Assembly: GCA_958496175.1 (NCBI GenBank)
Contig: OY292275.1
Location: forward strand, 52,343,701 to 52,407,700
Direction: 5' to 3'
DNA: 64,000 nt
DNA from: Sisyra terminalis
Taxonomy: Eukaryota > Arthropoda > Insecta > Neuroptera > Sisyridae
Notes under the pieces: generated by a model
What the model was told of the DNA's origin: nothing
What the model saw: the letters and a program-made list of their open reading frames with translations, nothing else
Database searches by the model: none
Made by a program: the position numbers and the translations under genes
Part shown: piece by piece, positions 13,225-22,739 of the stretch
How positions within the stretch are numbered: the first letter of the stretch is position 1
How the letters are laid out: every line of letters begins with the position of its first letter

Positions 13225-13684
13225 GAAGATATATTTCTTTGGTATAGTTAAAAATATGTTTTTAATCCATTGCCGTAGCCTCATTCGGTAGTACCTGAAC
13301 TGGCACATCAGTTATAAATGGTTTATGATAAGTAAAATATGAAAAAATTATAAAAACAGTTAACTTTTAACGTTAAAGTACATAATAACCAAACGTATGA
13401 GTTGTGACAAAGACAAAAACAAAGAATAAAGAGTCTTAAACACATCCATGGTAGTGGAATTCAATTATAATAAATTATTAATATCTCAAATTTGAACAAT
13501 CATATCATTAGTTTCAACTATCATTTCGATTTCTTTCAACTACTGACTTTAGCCATTTGTGTCAGTAGTGGGCTGAGAATATTTCACGGAAAGTTACTAG
13601 TTTTCAAATTAAAATGCCTATTTATACAAAGATACTGTTTACATACACTGTTGGCTATTTGTGCATTCTGTATTATATGTATGC
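13225..13684 (+). repeat. Interspersed repeat R1, copy 1 (5' part)
   Basis: Blocks shared with 55365-55671 and 56150-57065 include TTTCTTTGGTATAG, CATCAGTTATAA, ACACATCCATG, ATCTCAAATTTGAAC and GAAAGTTACT. The repeat is interrupted at 13685 by a TIR element and resumes at 14176. No protein motif is present. It could be a SINE, an LTR remnant or part of a larger element. Confidence 0.65.
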
Positions 13685-14175
13685 TAGGGTTGCTCTTAAA
13701 AGGGGTGTTTTTGAATTTCTTTGCTCCCAGGGGCTCAAAATCTTCCAAATTGACAAAAAAAAAATCCCTGAAAATTTGAGATTTTAACATTAACTTTAAG
13801 ATAGTCCGCTGTTCAACTTAAGTTTCTTATGGAAATAAATCAATGCATTTTATTTTCATTGACTATTAGTGCCGCATTCTTAAGCCAGTAGATTTAGCGA
13901 AAAATCATAACAGCTCTTTTTTGCAGAGCGTTAAATTTACAATAAACAAGACACAATAAATTACTTTCTATTTATTTGTCGCTAAGTTATGGAATTCTAA
14001 AGAACAAATTAAATATTTCCCACGTTATTTCCATAAGAAACTTAAGTTGGAAAGCGGACTATCTAAAGTTAATATTAAGAGCTTACATTTTCAGGGAATT
14101 TATTTTTATCAAATTGGAAGCATTTGAGCCCCTGAGAGCAAAGAAATTAAAAAACACCCCCATAAGACCATCCTA
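13685..14175. mobile_element. TIR element inserted in repeat R1
   Basis: The left end TAGGGTTGCTCTTAAAAGG and the right end, in reverse TAGGATGGTCTTATGGGGG, open arms of about 150 bp. These share TTTCTTTGCTC and the block around CTTAAGTTTCTTATGGAAAT. Flanking octamers ATGTATGC (13677-13684) and ATGTTTAC (14176-14183) agree at six of eight positions, consistent with an old 8-bp duplication. The uninterrupted R1 copy at 56.6 kb lacks this insert, which gives independent proof of insertion. Small ORFs on both strands here are shadows of the arms. Confidence 0.8.
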
Positions 14176-14330
14176 ATGTTTACACATTTGGCTACTTATA
14201 CAAAATGTATATAACGAATTATAAGAATCAACCATTTATTAATACTTGTCGAAAATATTTATCATAAAGAATAAAGGTTGTTACCATAAAATATCATGTA
14301 TAGATATGTATAAACAATCCTAAATAGTAA
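14176..14330 (+). repeat. Interspersed repeat R1, copy 1 (3' part)
   Basis: Continuation of the copy broken at 13685. It shares CATTTGG, CCATTTATTAATA, ATATTTATCA and CCATAAAATATCATGTATAG with 56590-56735 and with the partial copy near 52180-52265. Confidence 0.6.
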
Positions 14331-14456
14331 CAATAGCAACAATTAATACCGGAGTAACTGTTTATTTTATTTATCCATTTATAAGTGGGTGAATTCCCAT
14401 TTATACTACTTATACTACTACTATGTATTGAAATGGATTTTTAATTCAAACTAGCA

Positions 14457-14490
14457 GAACCCGGTAGACATTGTTCAGCCTATATTTGTG
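14457..14490 (+). repeat. ACCCGGTAGAC-type repeat end, first occurrence
   Basis: GAACCCGGTAGACATTGTTC resembles a motif at 15526-15556 (GGACCCGGTGAACTTCGTAC), each followed by GCCT. Similar 'GACCCGGNNAAC' strings are common in arthropod repeats. Sequence outside the motif is not obviously shared, so I cannot assign a family. Confidence 0.35.
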
Positions 14491-15102
14491 AATGGTTGTA
14501 AATAAATAAACTAAATTTAGAAAAAAAAGCTTGTGAATTATTATAATCACCTCCCGTATCAACCCGCAGCATCCCCCGCTGTACCAATTATAATTTATCT
14601 TCTCGATATACATTTATCAATTACATTTGGAGAAAATTTGCTCTACCTCTTAAAAATCACTACAGGATCATAACAATGAAGTATTGACAGTAGCTATTGT
14701 ATTGACCTTTGAAAAAGCCGTTTTCTTGTGGTCGTAGGTATATTACTGACGCAAGAAAAAGCGCTACTTTTAGCAACTAAGCTGCTACTTATATTATTAA
14801 TAATTATACGAAATTAGGCTACCTTTTCTTCCGATGAAAATTAGTTGAATTTAATTACAAAGATTCTATTAAATCAGTAAAGCTGTCTTTAAATTGGAAC
14901 CATAAGTGAATTCAGAATAAAATATTGGTACTACTAATTAGTTAAGACCGAATCCGTGACCTTCCTTATACTTTTTTTTGGTAAAACACTAATAAATACT
15001 TAGGTAACGACAAAATATTATCGAAATCAAATAACCTGTTCTTCAATCATAAGATAGAATACAGGTAGACACATATTTAAGTTCAATGTTATCAACCTTT
15101 GT

Positions 15103-15370
15103 TCCATAATATTAAATATTGTGAACAAAACCGGATAAAGTCCAAACAGATGTGAAATTGAAAAGAATTTTACCTGCTCTCAACTGTTGATTATAAATAA
15201 TAGTAAACAGGTGTTAAGGTAATTATAATTGACAACAAATAATAAATACCTCAAACTGGTTTCAAATTCCTTAAACGACTATTTAAAGCTGCCATTCTCT
15301 CATTTTGGCCTTCAAGCTTTAACTATGTTATTTCATATCACCAATTGAGCATAGCTTGAATTTTTTGAGT
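15103..15370. mobile_element. CATAGT-AAGC MITE family, copy A
   Basis: Shared with copies near 38925-39190 and 63071-63370. Right-hand blocks in common are TTTGGCCTTCAAGCTTT and ACTATGTTATTTCATATC; left-hand blocks include ATATTGTGA and GTGAAATTG. The ends form an imperfect inverted repeat. With copy C it also shares ACCTCAAACTGGTTTCAAAT. It is short and non-coding, with no clear TSD. Confidence 0.65.
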
Positions 15371-15525
15371 TTACACAATTTAATAACATTTTTAGTGTAT
15401 TTACAAACAAACCAAATTTCAAATTTCAGTTTATGGTTTTATTAAATTCTTTTGTGTAAGGTAATAATATTAAATACATTTAAAAGATGAATCATTTTAT
15501 AAATTGACTGCGTTATAATCAGAGG

Positions 15526-15556
15526 ACCCGGTGAACTTCGTACCGCCTAAAATTGA
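15526..15556 (+). repeat. ACCCGGTGAAC-type repeat end, second occurrence
   Basis: Direct-orientation match to 14457-14490, about 1.07 kb downstream. The pair could mark two insertions of one family or the two sides of a decayed element. Confidence 0.3.
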
Positions 15557-16344
15557 ATTGCGGAAATTAATTGATATCGATAATATTGCTACATTTTTAA
15601 TTATTAAATAACTAACAAAAACAATAATTATTAAAAATTAAATTACCTAATATAGATTGTATTTTACTTATTTTGATTTACACCAATAAAAACATTAAAC
15701 ATTTTAAAACTCATAAGTATACAAAAAATCCTTAAGTTCTCTCCCATTCATGAGTTTAAAGAGATCCAAAGATATTTCTAAACATATTTTTAATATTGAA
15801 TATTTTGTGTTCTTCGAAATTGTATTATTCTTTTGATCAATTCGATCTTAAGGTCGCTATTATTCAGGGACTGGAAGCTTACTGGGAATGTTCCCGTTTT
15901 CATTAATGTTTCCTTAAACTTAATATTTTTTTAAAATTTCTATGTTATCAATTTGTAGCCATCAATTGATTTTGTAAAGCGAATTTTCGAGCAACAGGCT
16001 TTATTCCATTAAATCATTAACAATAAGTAGAATCTCGCATACTTATTCGCTAGCGATGAAGGTTTAAGGAATGCTACTTTAAAATACGTATTATACCTGC
16101 ATTGTAGTTAAAAATAGTATGAAGAGTACAAAAATTTTGGCGGAAAAAACAGATTTGGTTAAAAAAATAATTATTTTTTAATCTCGTTCTCGATGATTCT
16201 ATAATTTATAATCAATAATTGACGATATAATTCATAATTCTATAATAAATAACTGTTTACTTGTAGAACTGTTAAGTATGTACCCATGGTGCCCACTACG
16301 CAAGTTTGAGCGTTTAAGTTTAAATGTTTTGCGCTACGCGGCTC

Positions 16345-17030
16345 TACTAGTCAATGCGCACATCTTGCGCATGTAATGGCGTCCTATTGCTTTGCTGTGT
16401 CAACGTTAAGCAATAATTTCTATTATTTAAGAAAACAAATACTGTAAATAGGAGTACTGCATATAAGAAAATCGCGAAAAAGATCTCATTTACAATCAAG
16501 GGATCATAGTAGATTGTCCAAGATATCAAAAAAAGCAAGAAATGAGGAAAAAAAAACCTCGACGAAATCCAAACGCAAGTACGTAATTTCATGAAAAATG
16601 GCTTCCAAATATCTCGTCTTTCCACATGGAAGTTGAGAAGTGCTGGCCCTATAAGGCCCTATAAGATGTAATTCAACAATTGATTTCGACAAGAACGACT
16701 ATATTCATTGGTTTTCAACGAAGTTCAACCATTTGTTGGAGAAAATTCACTCGATTGCAAAAGTCCATTGCTGAGCTAATCGAGGACTCGATGCGCAAAT
16801 TAGCCATTAATGCACCCATTACAGCTATTCAGCAGACAGAAGGTACGATTTGCTTAACTTGCCCTGCAGACTTAAAAAAACTTGTAAGTACAAATTTTCC
16901 ATACGAAATTCATACAAGTTGGTTCCACACGACCCTACCTAGTTTCTTACGAACGCAGGAATATATTCCAATGGAATTATTCCACACGAATAAGACCAAT
17001 GCATTATGTACTGTATTATACTCTTAGTGA
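16345..17030. pseudogene. Unidentified decayed coding region
   Basis: This stretch is visibly less AT-rich than its surroundings. On the plus strand a 115-codon frame (16680-17027) has balanced, protein-like composition from about 16760 (KSIAELIEDSMRKLAI, then CLTCPADLKKLV). Another plus-strand frame just upstream (IDFDKNDYIHWFSTKF) is also protein-like, which suggests one gene with a frameshift near 16760. On the minus strand, 16347-16625 encodes 92 residues with two hydrophobic stretches. I do not recognise any of these proteins. Homologous short blocks at about 17200-17350 show the region is internally repeated. A transposon or an old endogenous virus are both possible; there is no sequence evidence for either. 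Confidence 0.35.
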
Positions 17031-18180
17031 TACAGAAAGAGCAACACATTTATTCGTACTATTCAGATTACATGCTTGGTACTCTTAATTCTTAAAAGGT
17101 GTTATTTCGGTTTTTGACCGGTGTAAAAACGGTCAAGATCTTGATCTATATCAGGTGAATTGATACGTAGGGATAAGGGAATATCTTGATGAAATTCAGT
17201 GTCAAGTACATAACCTCACAAAATTGGATCTCAAATAACATGTCTTTCCACACGAAAGTTGAGAATTGTTAGCGCACACGGCTGTACTGGTTAATAATAC
17301 CCCATTAGATTGTGATTCAATAATTGAATTCAATAAGAACGTATTGATCACAATATACACAATAAAAGGCTTGTATAGAAAATTTCTCTTTTTACAATTT
17401 GCTATCACCGGTCCATAGGACTAGATTTATTGGTGAGGTAGTTTAACCAGAACGTATAACCGCAATAGCACAATAGGAACCATTGCATAGTATTGCATAT
17501 TCTTTCTGCGATCCAACCGATCTGGTTTAAGTTGCAAAGTTTAAGTGCGAAATAATTGTCCTTTTTTATTTTAATTTTGTCCAATTGTAGATCATGGGGG
17601 AAAAATATCGAAAGATATGGTATCGTCTGAGTTTAAGCAAAACGAGACATTATCGGTGGTATAGTAGATCCATTAGCACCAGATCGCTATTATAATGATA
17701 AATAAAAATCCCTAACAATAATAATCAACGATCATACCACTTAGGAGACACTGACTTTCGTCAGGTCATCAAAGTTAAGTAACGTTTGTACACAATGAAA
17801 GTTGAGAGTCCTTACTCACCAATTGCACTAGGTCCCTATGACCACATTAAATATAATAACTAAAAATAATTTTAACCATCCAAACGAAAATTGAGAAGTG
17901 TTTCAGCATCACCATATCTTCATAACCATACACCTAGCTAAATAGCTACATACAAATAGCTAAACATTATTTCTACTTTCCACACGAAAGTTGAGAAGTG
18001 TTTACCCACAAACTACCACAGGACACCACAATCATGTTCAATAAAGTTGAAAAAAATTGCAACTTTCTTTATGAAAATTGAGAGGTGTTTTGCCACCAGT
18101 ATAACCTGGTTATAATAATCATGATTAGTGAAATCGGCTTAAATAACTTTCCACATGAAAGCTAAGAGATATCGGCCTAA
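16610..18180 (+). repeat. Degenerate repeat array (about 86-bp period)
   Basis: The motif CTTTCCACACGAAAGTTGAG, often followed by AAGTG, recurs in degenerate form near 16620, 17243, 17795, 17880, 17977, 18063 and 18149. The last five are spaced about 86, 97, 86 and 86 bp apart, forming a tandem array. Isolated TTCCACACGA strings occur near 16922 and 16980. CTTTC and GAAAG can pair as a small hairpin. Units at 16.6 and 17.2 kb share about 150 bp of flanking homology, so the array may derive from a longer duplicated unit. Function unknown. Confidence 0.6.
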
Positions 18181-18262
18181 ACAGCAAAGTCAGATCCATA
18201 TGGCCGAGCACAGAGTATAGATTCAAGGAGTTCAAACGCAATGTTAAAAAAATGGTATTAAT

Positions 18263-18457
18263 TTGAGGTCCAGTACCGGTAGAGCGCGCTACACTTCACA
18301 GAATACGTATTTGAATCATTACGCGGGAAGTGTTGGTATTAGAAACTGTATCCAATTGCTACACGATGGGAAAATGCGCCAAAATATGGCGCTTCAACGA
18401 GAGTCTGGAGTACTAACTTATGTTACCATAATTATCTTACAAAAAATACAAAAGTAG
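18263..18457 (+). CDS. Hypothetical ORF, 64 codons, doubtful
   Basis: The frame is less AT-rich than its surroundings, with residues such as TGRARYTSQ and RQNMALQRES. It starts at a non-standard codon in the supplied frame, and just upstream there are stops in frame. It lies immediately after the 86-bp repeat array, so it may be a fragment of the same unknown element. No domain is recognised. It is listed because its composition differs from the chance ORFs elsewhere in the window. Confidence 0.15.
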   Translation: MRSSTGRARYTSQNTYLNHYAGSVGIRNCIQLLHDGKMRQNMALQRESGVLTYVTIIILQKIQK

Positions 18458-19149
18458 TTTCGATTGGAGTTAGAACTACAAATACACTAATGGCGGCGCC
18501 ACATCTTGGCACATTTCCCTTCATGCATTGGAATATCTTCTTAAAACCTTAATGATCTTTGGTACCTTAGTGACCTATGATCTGAGTCGGTTTTTGTGTA
18601 CATGAATTTTGTGAAAAAGCCTATACCGTTCGGACTTCTTATATCTTTACTCCGTGTAGCCGAGTTTTAGTTGCGAATGTAAAAGAACTAAAATAAGTGC
18701 CTATAATTTTATCGATTCTCTAACTTCCATTTACTTATCAAATTAAAAAAAAAACCTTCTTATGACATCATCAGGTCCATACAGTTCGAATGATTTAATT
18801 GTTATAACTTACGAATATATCAGGCATTAACGACATTATTAAACTCAGGAATATAACTTATAGTTATGTTATAAAGCAGAATTTCAAAAGATTTATCCAT
18901 GCCTATTTAGTTCTCTATCCTTCTCTAATACCAAAGTTTTGAGAGAAATGAAGATGTTTTAAACAAAAAAATTGAGAAAGGCTAATGTTGTCATCGAAAT
19001 AAACTGAATAATATTTAAACGAGAGCTCTCATTTGCGGATCATGAAAACATTGACGCCTTAATCCGCGAAATATCTATTTCATAAAAGTCTTAGCTATTA
19101 GGTTCATTGAACGAGGAAAATCCGGAACTCTTGAGTCAGCAAGGAGTAA

Positions 19150-19735
19150 TTTCAGGAGGCAGTAATTTCTTTATTTCTCCATAACAGCATCTCGAAGGAT
19201 CTTTGAATTTCACGGTTCGTTAAGGGCATCTTTAGGAGAAGGCTAACAAGATCAAGGCATTCAGAGATCTGAAATTCAGAGGAGGTTTTCACCGGCGTTG
19301 AAAATATAGAGATCTTTAAAAAATGGAAACTTAAGGAGCTATTGGAGGTAACAGTAACTCTTTTTGCTTTAATCACTGCCCATACGATGTAGGACACCAG
19401 TGTTTATTGATATAAAACATATTGGAAAATCAAATTGTTGGGAAGGAAGGGACCAGCTGATCTTAACCATACCTTCTTTCAAGAAAAGAAAAAAGCTCCT
19501 CATGTCATAGAGACGACTGAAAACCTACGATCAACCGCACATTGGACTAAATCCCTTTTAAATAAATCGGGAATAAATCCAACCAGGTTTCTCAGCATAT
19601 AGTGTGAAGCATGCAGCAGTCCCAAAGTCATTCAAGCAGAGTTTGGATATGGAGACCATAGGAAGAACTGCTGGTTTATCTTTGGGCTTAATTATTTCGC
19701 CCATTTTTATAATCAGCCCCTGCGAATCGAAATAA
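19150..19735 (+). pseudogene. Tyrosine recombinase relic (DIRS/Crypton-like)
   Basis: Translating the plus strand across stops and frameshifts gives the order of blocks seen in tyrosine recombinases of DIRS- or Crypton-type elements. First comes RFVKGIFRRRL (19210s), then LKELLEVTVTLFALITAHT (19330s), then TTENLRSTAHWTKSLLNKSG (19520s), AYSVKHAAV (19595-19621) and NYFAHFYNQP (19690s). The tyrosine of FYN (19708-19710) is kept. The catalytic HxxR, usually in an AHSTRHAA-type block, reads YSVK, and the first catalytic arginine in TAHR is threonine, so the enzyme would be dead. The minus-strand ORF at 19152-19397 is a shadow. No RT or terminal repeats were found to separate DIRS from Crypton. 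Confidence 0.7.
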
Positions 19736-20528
19736 TAATTTCGCTAAAACAGTAATTAACGAATATATATAGAACAGCTTCGACCGCCTTCGGAGGGCTA
19801 GCTTTATTGGTCAACTATAAAATATCAAATTTTCAAGTATAAGGTTTTTGAAAAGTATTAATTGCTGTTCTACATTTGCAAATCTTACAGAAAAACAAGC
19901 TAATGGATACCGTGGTTTTCTTTAGCTTTATTTCTTTCCTGTTTGTGTCCAGGTCAAAATTTTCTCTTTACTAGCAAAAATAGTTCAGTTTTGATCAAAT
20001 ATTTCCTCCAAATATTTTCATTGAGTTCAATTAATTCAGTTAATGCTAGATTTTTTCAACCAATCAATGTTATAAAGAAAATAAATCATTTAAAAACTTT
20101 TGGTTTGGAGTGATTAAATAAAAAATAATTTAAAAATTCTGACTTTTCACTATCTTATAATGTAGTTAAGGTGTAGGTGTATGCCAAACTTTTATTTGTG
20201 TGTATCAAATATTTTATAGTGATAAATTTAATTGATTACGTTTCTGTGATTTACGATAATTTTTTTATCTCTTAAGTGTACAATATTTCTTATTTATCTC
20301 AACACCTGTTTTTATTTTCTTAAGTACTTTTTAAAACATCTTTTGATGTCATAAAGAATATAAGGGACCAAACTACTACATTTTTTCTTAATATACTAAT
20401 TTTTTCGTTTAATTTAAAGTTTTATATGCCGCAAAATCAAAAATATTGAAAATATTTTTAGGGAAAAAGTTTTTTTTTATAATATAAGTATGCGCTTTTA
20501 ACGACTGTGCCTTTGCCGAAGTATCTTT

Positions 20529-20628
20529 CCATCGTGATGTAGAATATAGCACACATTCTAGTTATGGCAAATAAGTAACTAGTACCATGTCAATCTAATG
20601 TGTATTCCGTGCACTACATCTCGATGGC
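20529..20628. repeat. Short inverted repeat
   Basis: CCATCGTGATGTAG (20529) and CTACATCTCGATGG (ending 20628) form arms of about 30 bp with further pairing through ACACATT/AATGTGT. This may be a very short MITE or a hairpin. No TSD was noticed. Confidence 0.45.
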
Positions 20629-21651
20629 GTTATGTTAGATTAATGCTCAATCGATTTCTTTAAATTACATGCTTTTCAACTTTTCTTTTTAACGACATCA
20701 CATCTTCGAACGATTTCACATCATCCATACTACCTATGTATTCTCCAGATACAATATTTCAGCGACGATATGAGAACGTAGTTGACAAAGGTGATTTCTG
20801 AACCTTCAAAGTCTCTCCTCAAACTTGCCAAATGAAACCAACGAATTTTTCACTGTCCTACTTCTTTTCTGATAAATCACGCTTAATATTTTATGCCTAT
20901 TATCTATAGTTTGTGACTAAAAATATTTTATAAGAAAAAATTCAATTAGTGTAATATCGGATAACCTGAAAACAAAAAGTAGACATTTCAAATTTTTCAA
21001 CTTAATTTTTTTCTTTGAAAAATGTGCGTTCATAAATATTTAAAGTTTTCAACTTTAAAAGTTATAATATATATTTTGCAATGAAAGCAAAGCCTTTCTA
21101 TTCTAAGTTTTGAAAATTTTAAATTACGTCCTTTAATATTTACGGATCAAAGAGCTATTGACATTAATATTGCACAGCTATTTCACAGAGACGATACGTA
21201 TTTTTTTTCGTAGTATTTTTTCACTACAAAGAACTTAGTTAGGGGGTTATCCTATGTTGAATATGCTTTTGTTATCTTTTCACAATAATGTCTCAGTAAT
21301 ATGGAAAGATAAAAGTATAATAGAAGTAAAAAATGGTGAATATCCTTAACAAGTATTGGTGAAGCATCAAAATTTAAATAAACTCAAAATTTTCTTAATA
21401 AAAGTTCATCGATATTTTTTTTGCAAAAAATTCATTACACGGGTCAACACAAAATTTGACGTTAACATCAGAGTATGAAATTTCGATGATAGCTAAACGA
21501 AAAAAAAATATTTGGCTTGAAAAAGTTTGCTTTTGTATCCTGGAGAACGTTTAAACGATATTATTAAAAACTTGTGATTTTTATATTTATTTTATAAAAA
21601 AAACGATACAAATATAAATGTACATTAATTTTATTAATTTTAACTATCTAA

Positions 21652-21990
21652 TTAGATTACAAAAAAGTGGAAAATAATTAAAAAATGCACAGTATTACTT
21701 TTTCTTTTATACTCGTAAGTACTTTTTTTCAATAAACCCCAAATATAGTCTCCCATCATATTTTCATTATATTGGACTTGATAACGTTGTTCGAAGTTCA
21801 TGATATCTTGATGGAAACGTTCTCCTTGCTCTTCGGAGTACGCTCCTATGTTGTTTTTAAATTTATCTAAATGAGCATGTAGCATATGTACTTTTAAAGA
21901 CATCCTGCAACCCATAGCTTTAAAATTTTTCAACATACTTTTAACAAGCTCTTCATAATCAAAATAAGATTTTTTCGCTGACTTTGAACA
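21652..21990 (-). pseudogene. C-terminal relic of multicopy arthropod gene family
   Basis: The minus strand encodes a 126-codon frame whose body reads YEELVKSMLKNFKAMGCRMS, then SLKVHMLHAHLDKF and EEQGERFHQDIMNFEQRYQ. I recognise this as the C-terminal part of a protein family present in many near-identical copies in insect genomes and probably carried by a transposon; its function is unknown. The first ~16 residues of the open frame are encoded by the neighbouring hairpin and are not part of the gene. The matching N-terminal part lies beyond the hairpin at 22500-22735, so the middle of the gene is missing. Confidence 0.65.
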
Positions 21991-21994
21991 GTTA

Positions 21995-22496
21995 TACTGT
22001 GTATACAATATATAAGATATATTGCAGTCCAATTTATGCAGTATAATTTAATATAATAATATATAAAAATCATACCACAGACATAAATTTGAACAGAAGT
22101 TCAAACAAAAATATTCGTGACGTATTGCCCAGATACGTATTTCGATTGTCAAGCAATCTTCATCAGTGGTCATCAAGTAGTTTAGATCACTCCGTAACTG
22201 CTTTGTGATGATTCACAAAATAATCACGGACTGACCTCAATTTATATGTCGTGCCTTTCTCTTTTGATTATTTTGTGAATCATCACAAATCAGTTACGGA
22301 GTGATCCAAACTACTTGATGACCACTGATGAAGATTGCTTGACAATCGAAATACGTATCTGGGCAATACGTCACGAATATTTTTGTTTGAACTTCTGTTC
22401 AAATTTATGTCTGTAGTATGATTTTTATATATTATTATATTAAATTATACTACATAAATTGGACTGCAATATATCTTATATATTGTGTACACAGTA
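21995..22496. mobile_element. 502-bp foldback element with 232-bp arms
   Basis: The left arm (21995-22226) is repeated as a near-perfect reverse complement at 22265-22496, around a 38-bp loop. The outer ends read TACTGTGTATACAATATA. Both arms carry the module CTGATGAAGATTGCTTGACA followed by ATCGAAATACG (minus 22141-22166; plus 22325-22350). It separates the two halves of a broken gene. Flanks on both sides contain TATGAAGA-, which encodes YEEL, possibly a short duplication made with the insertion. No coding sequence lies inside. Confidence 0.9.
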
Positions 22497-22499
22497 GTT

Positions 22500-22735
22500 C
22501 TTCATAGTTTTCATGGCTTGTCTTGGTTCCCAACAGAGACGTTAAAATATGCCTCGTAGGCTTCACAGAGAACTTTGCATGCCTTTAATTAATATTTTAT
22601 ATCACACACTTTAATAAATTGACCACATACATAACAAAATGCATCAGAATCATGTTTACACTTTCTTGGCGATATTTTAACATTTTCTAGACTTGTACAA
22701 AACATCTGATTGTTATTTATCACTCAAGTGCTATC
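22500..22735 (-). pseudogene. N-terminal relic of the same gene family
   Basis: On the minus strand, MFCTSLENVKISPRKCKHDS is followed by DAFCYVCGQFIKV and, after a stop, LCEAYEAYFNVSVGNQDKP. Family members have a zinc-finger-like CxxC and an AYFGxPVGDQDKxWAPH block in this order near the N-terminus, upstream of the SLKVH/GERFHQDI region found at 21652-21990. About 300 residues usually between these blocks are absent here. The order and strand match the C-terminal piece, so both are read as one gene that lost its middle. Confidence 0.6.
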
Positions 22736-22739
22736 TGAA

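Noticed and set aside
13492..13790. ORFs of 95 codons (+) and 68 codons (-) as small genes
   Set aside because: They span the junction of repeat R1 and a TIR element arm and have no motif; they are frames in repeat DNA.
17790..18180. CRISPR array
   Set aside because: Repeats are degenerate, the similarity extends beyond the repeat into the spacers, there are no cas genes and the context is eukaryotic.
22141..22350. A complete hammerhead ribozyme
   Set aside because: Stem I does not form and a possible stem III (ACGTAT/ATACGT) is offset by two bases from GAAA; kept only as a hammerhead-like module.
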